Origin: Rothia dentocariosa ATCC 17931 | GTDB taxonomy: Bacteria > Actinomycetota > Actinomycetes > Actinomycetales > Micrococcaceae | NCBI RefSeq assembly: GCF_000164695.2 | Contig: NC_014643.1 | Span: 2,232,001-2,296,000, forward strand | DNA: 64,000 bases | Reading direction: 5' to 3' | Shown here: piece after piece, positions 1 through 7,738 of the stretch | Layout of the letters: each line of letters begins with the position of its first letter | How positions within the stretch are numbered: position 1 is the stretch's first letter | Notes under the pieces: generated by a model | Database searches by the model: none | The model's input: the letters and a program-made list of their open reading frames with translations, nothing else | Told to the model about the DNA's origin: nothing | Made by a program: the position numbers and the translations under genes

Positions 1-400
1 GAGTCGGTTTTACCTGGCGCAGCTTATCCAAAAGACCGTTAACAAATTTCGGTGAATCGTTTGTAGAGAGCACACGCGCCAAACCGGTTGCCTCCGAGAT
101 AGCAACCGCATCTGGAACATCATCATTATAGAGAAGTTCCCACGCGCCGATCCGCAAAATTACGCGGTCGACAGCTGGCATACGCTCAAACGACCAGTCA
201 CGCGCATAGGTCTCAAGGTATTCTCGAATCTCGTCATCATGTTCACGTACGCCGCGCACGATCTCTTCAGCATAAGCCGAGATCTGAGCGGCAGTATGCA
301 GACGGCGTCGCTTCAGCACATCAATAATGTCTTCTTGACGCTGATCGGCTTCAAAAAGTACCTCGACGGCACGTAAGCGGGCTTTGGTACGAGAGTTCAT
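1..400 (-). CDS. nusB: Transcription antitermination factor NusB (partial)
   Basis: The minus strand reads from an ATG at 400 off the left edge of the window, so only about 133 N-terminal codons are present. The start [20 protein letters not shown] and the stretch ERMPAVDRVILRIGAWELLY are typical of NusB, the RNA-binding protein that works with NusE (S10) in antitermination of rRNA operons. Its ATG overlaps the efp stop codon by one base (TAATG), so the two are translationally coupled, as in many actinobacteria. The C-terminus is outside the window. Confidence 0.93.
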   Translation of the reverse strand, partial: MNSRTKARLRAVEVLFEADQRQEDIIDVLKRRRLHTAAQISAYAEEIVRGVREHDDEIREYLETYARDWSFERMPAVDRVILRIGAWELLYNDDVPDAVAISEATGLARVLSTNDSPKFVNGLLDKLRQVKPT

Positions 401-963
401 TAGTCGTTAACACGGCCCAGGTAATCGCCGGTACGGGTATCAACCTTCACCTTGGTTCCTGTCTCCAGGAATAGTGGAACCTGAATTTCATAGCCGGTCT
501 CAAGAGTTGCAGGCTTATTGCCACCAGTGGAACGGTCACCCTGCAGGCCAGGCTCGGTGTAGGTAATTTCAAGAACAACAGAGGCAGGAAGCTCAACATA
601 TAGCGGAGTACCCTCATAGAGGGCTACAGTCGCGGTCTGCGACTCCAGCATGTAGTTAGCAGCATCGCCCACCACAGCTGCAGGAACATTAATCTGATCA
701 TAGGTCTTCAGATCCATGAAGACGTAGTCTTCGCCGTCCTGGTAGAGATACTGATAGTCGGAACGATCAACAGTAGCAGTCTCAATCTTAGCGCCAGCAT
801 TGAAAGTGCGGTCGACAACCTTACCGGAGGTTACGTTACGCAACTTGGTACGCACAAACGCACCACCCTTACCGGGCTTTACATGCTGGAACTCAACAAC
901 GGACCACAGACCGCCATCAATCTTGAGGATTGCACCGTTTTTAATATCAGTGGTAGATGCCAT
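400..963 (-). CDS. efp: Elongation factor P
   Basis: 187-residue EF-P, which binds between the ribosomal P and E sites and relieves stalling at polyproline stretches. The start [13 protein letters not shown], the [15 protein letters not shown] loop with the modifiable Lys at its tip, and the C-terminal GDYLGRV ending are all present and the length is normal. I chose the ATG at 963 over an in-frame one at 1041 because AAGGAGA lies about six bases upstream and family members start here. It is the last gene before nusB and follows the aro cluster after a gap of about 210 bases. Confidence 0.96.
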   Translation of the reverse strand: MASTTDIKNGAILKIDGGLWSVVEFQHVKPGKGGAFVRTKLRNVTSGKVVDRTFNAGAKIETATVDRSDYQYLYQDGEDYVFMDLKTYDQINVPAAVVGDAANYMLESQTATVALYEGTPLYVELPASVVLEITYTEPGLQGDRSTGGNKPATLETGYEIQVPLFLETGTKVKVDTRTGDYLGRVND

Positions 964-1173
964 ACGGCTCTCCTTCGTATTGTCGACGCTTACACACAAC
1001 ACGATGCGTGTTGCCGCAGGCGCTAAGTTATCAATGAGCAAATAATGTCGCCCTTTAGTTTACACTATGGCACCGCTACTATGACATATCTAAGTAAAAT
1101 TCCCATCACGTTCTGCATGTTTGACTGCCTAGACATGGGTACCCCCCTGTAAAAGCACCTAAATTGCAGTTAG

Positions 1174-2331
1174 TTATTCGGCGATTTCTTGGTATGTCAT
1201 ATACAGGATGGAGTCATCGGGAACCTCATAAACACGCGGTTTACCCAGTTCTTCCAAAACGATAAAACGCAAAAGCGAGCCGCGCGCTTTTTTATCCCGA
1301 CGCATAGTTTCGAGAAGCTCTTTCCAGCGATCCCCCCGGTATCCCACTGGAAGATTCAAAGATTTGAGAATGGCACGGGTGCGATCAACAATTGTTTCAT
1401 TAAGATACCCAGCGGCAAGCGCGAGCTCGGCCGCATACACCATCCCCACCGCAACGGCTGCGCCGTGGCGCCACTGGTATCGCTCGGCACGTTCAATAGC
1501 GTGCCCTAAGGTATGCCCGTAATTGAGAATTTCGCGGCGACCGGATTCGCGCAGGTCTTCAGAAACAACCTCCGCTTTCACCCGAACGGCACGCTCAACC
1601 AGGTCACGCACTATTGACGACTGAGAATCCCGAATCTTTTCTGGGTTAGCCTCAATACTGTCAAGAATCTGTGGGTCAGCAATGAACCCACACTTTACGA
1701 CCTCCGCCATACCTGTTAAAAGCTCATGCTCCGGCAAGGTACGCAGCGTACCAATCTCGCAGAGCACTGCAGAAGGTGGCCAAAATGCCCCCACAAGATT
1801 CTTTCCCTCGGCGGTGTTAATACCTGTTTTTCCTCCCACAGCGGCATCGACCATGCCAAGAAGAGTGGTCGGAATGTGAATCACACGTACCCCGCGCAGC
1901 CAGGTTGCCGCCACAAAACCGGCAACATCAGTAATGGCTCCGCCGCCCACTGAAATAATTGCATCCGTGCGTGTAAAGTCGTTCTGACCTAAAACCTGCC
2001 AGCAAAATGCGGCCACTTGATGGTGCTTAGCTTCTTCAGCATCAGGGATTTCAGCGCTAAAAGACTCGTAGCCAACTTTACGCAGATCTTCCATAACAAG
2101 CTCGCCGGTAGCCCGTAGGGCGCGCGGGTGGATCACCAAGATTTTATGCGCTGTGTTACCTAGAATATCGGGGATTTTCTTAAGCAAATTATGCCCCACC
2201 AGAACATCGTAGTTCTCGCGTGGTGAGCTGCCTGTGACGGGTATATAGGTAATGTCTTCCTCACCGGAAGCTCCGAAAGTTGGAGCCACAGAGGTTTCGG
2301 ACTCAGCGGCGTGATGTGACTGTTCAATCAT
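1174..2331 (-). CDS. aroB: 3-dehydroquinate synthase
   Basis: 385-residue AroB, which converts DAHP to 3-dehydroquinate in step two of the shikimate pathway using NAD and a divalent metal. Visible hallmarks are the NAD-binding SVGGGAITDVAGFVAATW, the PTTLLGMVDAAVGGKTGIN segment, and metal ligands in MAEVVKCGF, RHGAAVAVGM and YGHTLGHAIE. The ATG at 2331 is preceded by AAGGAA at good spacing and lies inside the last codons of aroK, giving an 8-base overlap that suggests coupling. A more upstream in-frame start (2355) lacks support. Confidence 0.95.
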   Translation of the reverse strand: MIEQSHHAAESETSVAPTFGASGEEDITYIPVTGSSPRENYDVLVGHNLLKKIPDILGNTAHKILVIHPRALRATGELVMEDLRKVGYESFSAEIPDAEEAKHHQVAAFCWQVLGQNDFTRTDAIISVGGGAITDVAGFVAATWLRGVRVIHIPTTLLGMVDAAVGGKTGINTAEGKNLVGAFWPPSAVLCEIGTLRTLPEHELLTGMAEVVKCGFIADPQILDSIEANPEKIRDSQSSIVRDLVERAVRVKAEVVSEDLRESGRREILNYGHTLGHAIERAERYQWRHGAAVAVGMVYAAELALAAGYLNETIVDRTRAILKSLNLPVGYRGDRWKELLETMRRDKKARGSLLRFIVLEELGKPRVYEVPDDSILYMTYQEIAE

Positions 2332-3592
2332 GAGAGTGTTCCTTTCGGAAGGCAAGAACGAAGTTCTGAATTTCGGCGGTCATAACGCTAATATTTTTTT
2401 CTCCACGCGCATCCAAAGTATGCTGTGCAAGTTCCTCGTACCGATGCTGCCTATGCTCAAAAATCTCAGACCAGCGCTCTACCGGGTTAGGCTCTAGAAG
2501 CGGGCGGGTTTTATTGCCTGTAATGCGCGGCTCAACCGTATCTACATCGACCAGAATGTAAACCACGCATTCGTCACGCAAAAGGTCAGCAACCGCATCA
2601 GTCATAGGGGCACCGCCACCCAGCGAAAAAACTGTGTTGCGATAGGTTGGCGAGGTCAGCACCTCTTCAATAGTCTTGCGTTCAAGTTCCCGAAAATAGG
2701 CTTCACCAAAGATTTCAAAAATCTCGGATACCTCACCATAACGTTCCACAATCAGCTGGTCGGCGTCAAGAAACTCATAGCCGTAAAACCGTGCAAAATG
2801 GGTGCCAATATAGGTTTTTCCCGCCGCCATAGGACCGATGAGAACTACCGGACGGGCACGTTCGGCAAATTCTTCCTGAAGCTCACGTACCTGCTGCGGA
2901 TGTATGCGAAGGGTATTTTCCTCGCTTTTCTCCTTGGAGACGCCTTCGCGCTCTGATTCTAAACTAGCAACGCTGTGCCTCAGGTGTGCAGCCCGTGCCA
3001 TACGCGCTGTAATCGCGGCAAAACTTGCGGATTCATGCTGCTGTTCAGACACAGGCGCCCGTTCCAAGTCCTCATTTTTACGTGATGCCTGTTCCGCAAC
3101 GATGCGCGGGTGTGCGAAAATTGCGGGCGTCGGTATAGTGTCTGATTGCTGACCGCGTGCAGCCTTGCTCATCTCCGATACTTCAGACTCTTCAGGAACT
3201 TGAGGACTCCCCTGTTCGTCCTGCGGTTTATGAGGTTCTACAGTAAAGCCCGCCAATTTTTCACGAAAAACGTTTGAAGCGAGAGGAGCGGGTGTGTCCG
3301 AATCGGATGAAGCATATACCCGTACCTTCGATGCAGCACGCGGGGCAGCTTTCCCAAATTTCCCAAAAACCGTGAGTGGGCTGGGAACAGCCGCTTTGCG
3401 AGCAGAATGAAGTTCTTGAGTGTGTGGGCCTACCTCATGTTGTTCAGCCGTGTTCTCCTCAGGTTCCGAAAGCTTTGACTGCGGGCGCGATGCATTCCCC
3501 TCTCGGGCACGGCGCGCTGCTTCCGCTATGCGAGAGAAAGGGTTCGCCCCCGACGATGGGCGGCCGGAAGGCGCTGGATCCTCAGCAGCCAC
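2324..3592 (-). CDS. aroK: Shikimate kinase with a long N-terminal extension
   Basis: 422 residues. Only about the last 175 form shikimate kinase: Walker A GPMAAGKT, DAD, YFRELE, SLGGGAP, TRPLL in the lid and HRQHRYEELA, so all key catalytic and substrate residues are present. It phosphorylates shikimate at the 3-OH. The preceding roughly 245 residues are Ser/Glu/Pro/Ala-rich and probably disordered, which the usual ~170-residue AroK lacks. The GTG start lies three bases after the aroC stop and the frame is open throughout, so the extension is probably translated; internal starts have no better ribosome binding site. It resembles no domain I know. Confidence 0.9.
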   Translation of the reverse strand: MAAEDPAPSGRPSSGANPFSRIAEAARRAREGNASRPQSKLSEPEENTAEQHEVGPHTQELHSARKAAVPSPLTVFGKFGKAAPRAASKVRVYASSDSDTPAPLASNVFREKLAGFTVEPHKPQDEQGSPQVPEESEVSEMSKAARGQQSDTIPTPAIFAHPRIVAEQASRKNEDLERAPVSEQQHESASFAAITARMARAAHLRHSVASLESEREGVSKEKSEENTLRIHPQQVRELQEEFAERARPVVLIGPMAAGKTYIGTHFARFYGYEFLDADQLIVERYGEVSEIFEIFGEAYFRELERKTIEEVLTSPTYRNTVFSLGGGAPMTDAVADLLRDECVVYILVDVDTVEPRITGNKTRPLLEPNPVERWSEIFEHRQHRYEELAQHTLDARGEKNISVMTAEIQNFVLAFRKEHSHD

Positions 3593-3595
3593 AGT

Positions 3596-4813
3596 CTAGG
3601 AATCCCATCCCGCAACATTAGATTCCCAAGCCAACGATTCGGGAATCTCTGCCAGATAAGAGTCCATATTTCGACGTGTCTCGCTGATGGAATCGCCACC
3701 GAATTTCTCCAGTGCTGCCTGTGCGAGTACAAGGGCGACCATAGCCTCCGCCACCACACCGGCGGCTGGTACAGCACACACATCAGATCGCTGATGATGC
3801 GCCTTCGCGGGTTCCCCGGTTGAAGTATCAATAGTTTTGAGTGCCTTGGGAACGGTAGCGATAGGCTTCATAGCGGCACGAACACGCACAAGATCGCCTA
3901 TACTCATACCGCCTTCAATGCCGCCGGCTCGGTTCGTATCACGAGTTACGCCATGTTCACCGACCGAAATCTCATCGTGTGCGGCGGTACCAGGACGGTC
4001 GGCAGTCGCAAAGCCATCGCCAACTTCGACACCCTTAATAGCTTGAATCCCCATCAGGGCCGCGGCAAGGCGGGCATCCAGACGACGGTCCCAATGCACA
4101 TATGACCCGAGTCCTGGGGGCATACCATAAGCCAAAACCTCGACGACACCGCCAAGTGTTTCTCCATCTTTGTGCGCCTCATCAACCCGGGCGACCATAG
4201 CATCTGAAGTAGCTTTATCGAAGCACCGAAGAGGATCAGCATCAAGAGCAGCAACATCACAGGGAGCAGGCACCGATGCTCCATCGGGCGCATGTACGCC
4301 GCCCACTGCAACAGTATGCGATACAAGCTCAACACCGAGTGCTTTTAAAACCTGAGCGGCGACCACGCCTAGAGCTACCCGAGTCGCGGTTTCACGTGCC
4401 GATGCGCGCTCAAGAACAGGACGAGCCTCCGAAAAGTTGTATTTCTGCATACCCGTAAAATCCGCGTGACCGGGGCGCGGGCGTGTCAGGGCAGCATTGC
4501 GGGCACGCCCTTCAATAAGTGCGGGATCTACCGGATCTGAGCTCATCACATCAACCCATTTAGGCCATTCAGTATTCGCGATTTCAAGTGCTACGGGGCC
4601 ACCCTGCGTCAGGCCGTGCCGTACCCCGCCCAGAATACGCACTTTATCTTCTTCAAACTTCATACGAGCGCCGCGGCCGTACCCTAGACGGCGGCGAGCC
4701 AGCGCATCACGCACCATCTTGCTGGTAAGCTCCACGCCGGCGGGGACTCCTTCGATAATACCGACCAACGCTTCACCGTGAGACTCCCCCGCGGTCAGCC
4801 AACGTAGCTCCAT
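3596..4813 (-). CDS. aroC: Chorismate synthase
   Basis: 405-residue AroC, the FMN-dependent last step of the shikimate pathway (EPSP to chorismate). It begins [19 protein letters not shown], and has [12 protein letters not shown], the [12 protein letters not shown] motif and [12 protein letters not shown], all signatures of the family. I prefer the ATG at 4813, with GAGGAAA just upstream, over the ATG at 4825, whose Shine-Dalgarno sequence would abut it. It sits between aroE and aroK in one minus-strand run, so the four aro genes here are likely cotranscribed. Confidence 0.95.
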   Translation of the reverse strand: MELRWLTAGESHGEALVGIIEGVPAGVELTSKMVRDALARRRLGYGRGARMKFEEDKVRILGGVRHGLTQGGPVALEIANTEWPKWVDVMSSDPVDPALIEGRARNAALTRPRPGHADFTGMQKYNFSEARPVLERASARETATRVALGVVAAQVLKALGVELVSHTVAVGGVHAPDGASVPAPCDVAALDADPLRCFDKATSDAMVARVDEAHKDGETLGGVVEVLAYGMPPGLGSYVHWDRRLDARLAAALMGIQAIKGVEVGDGFATADRPGTAAHDEISVGEHGVTRDTNRAGGIEGGMSIGDLVRVRAAMKPIATVPKALKTIDTSTGEPAKAHHQRSDVCAVPAAGVVAEAMVALVLAQAALEKFGGDSISETRRNMDSYLAEIPESLAWESNVAGWDS

Positions 4814-4896
4814 GTATTTCCTCATCTCCGTTTTGCCGTCCTGAGAGTTCCGGCACCGTCAAAGTTTGAATCTGTATATAAATTCTAACGTCTCTT

Positions 4897-5811
4897 TTAG
4901 CGCACAATGTCAGGAAGCTGTTCACGCGGAGCAAGATTGACAGCGGCACACATCGCATTGAGCACATCAAGCTCGTGCGGGAGACGCTGATCTGTAGCAT
5001 GCCCGGTAAAAACGCGCACCTGGTCGAGAGCCTGATAGAGAAGCATTTCAAGGCCTGATACGACGCACCCGCCGCGCCGCTCCCAAATCTGCGCTAGCTG
5101 AGACGGCCACGGATCATAAGCTACATCCAGTAGAACAGCGTACGGGTAGACCTTGTGTATGTTTTCAGTAAAATCATCTGCAGCATGAGCGGGGAGAGTC
5201 GAGATCACCGGGTAATACGCGGCGCAGTCTTCCGGAAACCGGGTAAGAGGCTCTGCCTGGACCTCAAGACTCAGACGTTTTGCTGCGTCATATATGGCAG
5301 AGAGCTTATGCAGTGAACGCGCGTACACCGTCACACGAGTGTACCCCAAACGATGTAAGGCGGCTAGAGCAGAAATAGCGGTTGCCCCGCCGCCCAGGAT
5401 AGCCGGTTGTGTTGTTGCTTGGTGAGTTTCAAGCCCAGCATGTAGAAGTGCATTGACGATGCCGCCGACATCTGTATTATGGCCATGCGGCAACGGCGCT
5501 TCGGTATCTTCTGTCTTTCTCCAGAAAACGGTGTTAACCGCCCCAGTCACCCGAGCCAATGCGGTTGTTGAGTGCAGATACCGAATAATATCGGTCTTAA
5601 GCGGCATCGTGACCGAAAACCCGCAGATTGCTTCTCCAGCCTCTGCCTCGTCCATGAGAGCCGGAAGATCCGCGGAGAGTGTGTCACGACGGGCATACGT
5701 AATGTTCTCTTTGAGTACCTGGTACGCAGCGGTATGTAAAACTGGCGAGAGCGAATGCGCTATAGGATGGCCCAGCACATAGGCTCGTCGTGCTGCCGCT
5801 GCTTTAGTCAT
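4897..5811 (-). CDS. aroE: Shikimate dehydrogenase
   Basis: 304-residue AroE-type NADPH-dependent reductase of 3-dehydroshikimate. The shikimate-binding SLSPVLHTAAYQ, the catalytic Lys in TMPLKTDII, the NTDVGG Asp motif and the nucleotide loop GGGATAIS are visible. The ATG at 5811 follows GGAAGGG at six to seven bases; 17 more in-frame upstream codons look untranslated. It is the first aro gene after mltG, from which it is separated by about 160 bases and a hairpin at 5874-5907. Confidence 0.9.
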   Translation of the reverse strand: MTKAAAARRAYVLGHPIAHSLSPVLHTAAYQVLKENITYARRDTLSADLPALMDEAEAGEAICGFSVTMPLKTDIIRYLHSTTALARVTGAVNTVFWRKTEDTEAPLPHGHNTDVGGIVNALLHAGLETHQATTQPAILGGGATAISALAALHRLGYTRVTVYARSLHKLSAIYDAAKRLSLEVQAEPLTRFPEDCAAYYPVISTLPAHAADDFTENIHKVYPYAVLLDVAYDPWPSQLAQIWERRGGCVVSGLEMLLYQALDQVRVFTGHATDQRLPHELDVLNAMCAAVNLAPREQLPDIVR

Positions 5812-5873
5812 GGTATTCCCTTCCCACGCGATGCCATTTAGGTTGTCCGTCAGTTTACACACATAAACGAAAC

Positions 5874-5907
5874 GGATGCTCCTTCCAGTTTAGTGGAAGG
5901 AACATCC
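5874..5907 (-). terminator. Hairpin between mltG and aroE
   Basis: A 14-bp stem with one mismatch (GGATG.TCCTTCCA paired with TGGAAGGA.CATCC) and a six-base loop. On the minus strand it is followed by a broken T-rich stretch (GTTTCGTTT), so it could partly terminate or attenuate transcription entering aroE from mltG. Confidence 0.55.
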
Positions 5908-5974
5908 ATTCCGTCTTACGAAGAACCGTACAGAACCTACAAATACGGTGCCTCAGTACTGACCACGCAGTATC

Positions 5975-7186
5975 TTACTTACAGCGACCTGAGTGTTCCT
6001 CACACCACTGGTTGTACTCGTCAACGTACTTCTGGTGTTCCTTGTAGGTGCGCGAGTACTTCGTCTCACCCGTATCAAGGTCAACCGTTACCCAGTAGTA
6101 GTACGGGTTGTTCTCGGGATTTGCTACCGCTTTGATTGAGGACAACCCTGGCGATGCAATCGGGCCTGCAGGCAGCCCCGTATTCGCATAGGTGTTGTAC
6201 TTATTATTCTTATCAGCCTTTTGCTCTTCCGTGAGGTGATATGAACGTACACCCAAGCCATAGGTCACGGTAGCATCGGACTGAATCAAACCGTTAGTCT
6301 CACCCTTGGGGTTATTAAGGCGGTTATTGATAATGCCCGCAACGGCCACATAGTCCTTAGGCTGTGCTTCAAGCTCCACGATAGAAGCCTTAGTCAGGAC
6401 CTCAAAGGTTCGTTGGTCTCCGCTAACTCCTGCTTCCTGCAGATCAGCCTTTGTTCGCGAAACCATAGCCTCAATGATTTTCTTGGCGTCGGTTCCTTCC
6501 TTCGGAATTCGGTATTCGCCCGGGTGCAGCCAGCCTTCCATTGAGGGGAAGTTCTTCGGGATACCGTATTCTTCAGGGTGAGACATAGCAGCCTCAATAT
6601 CACGACGGCTTATCTTGCCTTCGGTAGCTTTAGCGATAATATCGACCGTCTCGTTCATGCGCTTACCCTGCTGAACCGCGATATAGAAAATATTATTATC
6701 GCTATCTACCAGGTTCTTCACGACCGAAGAGCTGCTCATTTGCTTCTGCAACTCATAGGTACCAGCTTTAAGAGTTTTACCGTTAGCCTCTTTCTGGTAC
6801 ACGTCAATGAACTTGCCAGGATCGGCAATAATGTCTTTTTCTTTGAGCGCCTGCGCAATCTGCGCGGTACTCTCACCCTGCTCAATCGTGAAGCTTACCG
6901 GCTCGCCATTTCCCGATCCCGAGTAGTCACGATTTTTGAAGGGGTTAATGTCGTAACGCTGCACGAAGACCACCCCAAGCACAATAAGTACCACGGCAAA
7001 GACGCTCAAAGCTGTTGCCATGATGGTGTGGCGGCGACGCTTACGCGCGCGTAGCTCCCTAGCGGTTACCACCTCATCCTCAAGGGTGATACCGCGAATG
7101 CCAGCCTGGCTTTCGGCGAGTGTCGGACTGAGAAGCTCGCTTAAGCTACTCTCTCGCGTCCGCTGTTTTGTAGGTTCTTCGGTCAC
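5975..7186 (-). CDS. mltG: Endolytic murein transglycosylase MltG (YceG-like)
   Basis: 403 residues. A cytoplasmic N-terminus of about 55 residues is followed by one membrane segment (TIMATALSVFAVVLIVLGVVF) and an extracytoplasmic YceG domain. The region FTIEQGESTAQIAQALKEKD resembles a LysM-like fold, and IVELEAQPKDYVAVAGIINNRL carries the presumed catalytic Glu. MltG cleaves nascent glycan strands and sets their length. The GTG start overlaps the ruvX stop by four bases (GTGA), so it is coupled to ruvX. Confidence 0.92.
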   Translation of the reverse strand: MTEEPTKQRTRESSLSELLSPTLAESQAGIRGITLEDEVVTARELRARKRRRHTIMATALSVFAVVLIVLGVVFVQRYDINPFKNRDYSGSGNGEPVSFTIEQGESTAQIAQALKEKDIIADPGKFIDVYQKEANGKTLKAGTYELQKQMSSSSVVKNLVDSDNNIFYIAVQQGKRMNETVDIIAKATEGKISRRDIEAAMSHPEEYGIPKNFPSMEGWLHPGEYRIPKEGTDAKKIIEAMVSRTKADLQEAGVSGDQRTFEVLTKASIVELEAQPKDYVAVAGIINNRLNNPKGETNGLIQSDATVTYGLGVRSYHLTEEQKADKNNKYNTYANTGLPAGPIASPGLSSIKAVANPENNPYYYWVTVDLDTGETKYSRTYKEHQKYVDEYNQWCEEHSGRCK

Positions 7187-7737
7187 TGAAGGTTCTCCGT
7201 TTCGTTGACGGGGCCGTCTATAGTCTCTTGCAGATGGGAATCTTCGCGAGGTGATTCATGCACCAGATATCCAGCGACAGCTTGCCCAGCTTTAAGAGCA
7301 TCCAGACTGTACTGCAATATGTTAACAGCAGCAACCTGGTCAACCATAGTCTTGAAATTTCGGCTGGATACACCAGCCTCGTGGAGGGAACGATGCGCAC
7401 TCACCGTGGTGAGACGCTCATCGACCAGCCAAATGTTGATGTGTGTATTTCCTTCTGCATCCAATTCGGAGCGCAAAGCGTGGGCGTAATCCCGTGCCAT
7501 GCGGGTGGAGTCCGACTCTCCTCCCCGCATGGTTTTGGGAAGCCCCACAAAGATCTCTTTCACGTCGTTAACCTCCACAAGTTTGCGGAGAACTCGACGG
7601 TCCGAGTTCTTCTTGCTGTCACGACGGAGTGTCTTGAGCGGAGTCGCCAGAATGCCGTCTGGGTCGCTCAATGACGTGCCAACGCGGGCATTACCCACGT
7701 CAACACCCATCCGTACTCCTCGTTGAAATTCAGTCAA
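7183..7737 (-). CDS. ruvX: Putative pre-16S rRNA nuclease / Holliday junction resolvase-like RuvX (YqgF)
   Basis: RNase H-fold protein of 184 residues with the N-terminal RGVRMGVDVGNARVG strand carrying the first catalytic Asp, SDPDGILATPL, and LVDERLTT with the acidic residue. In E. coli the family matures the 16S 5' end. The start is ambiguous: TTG at 7737 lies one base after the alaS stop and retains the conserved RGVR residues, while ATG at 7710 has a GAGGAG sequence five bases upstream but would begin inside the first strand. I keep 7737. It is coupled to mltG downstream. Confidence 0.9.
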   Translation of the reverse strand: MTEFQRGVRMGVDVGNARVGTSLSDPDGILATPLKTLRRDSKKNSDRRVLRKLVEVNDVKEIFVGLPKTMRGGESDSTRMARDYAHALRSELDAEGNTHINIWLVDERLTTVSAHRSLHEAGVSSRNFKTMVDQVAAVNILQYSLDALKAGQAVAGYLVHESPREDSHLQETIDGPVNETENLQ

Positions 7738-7738
7738 G

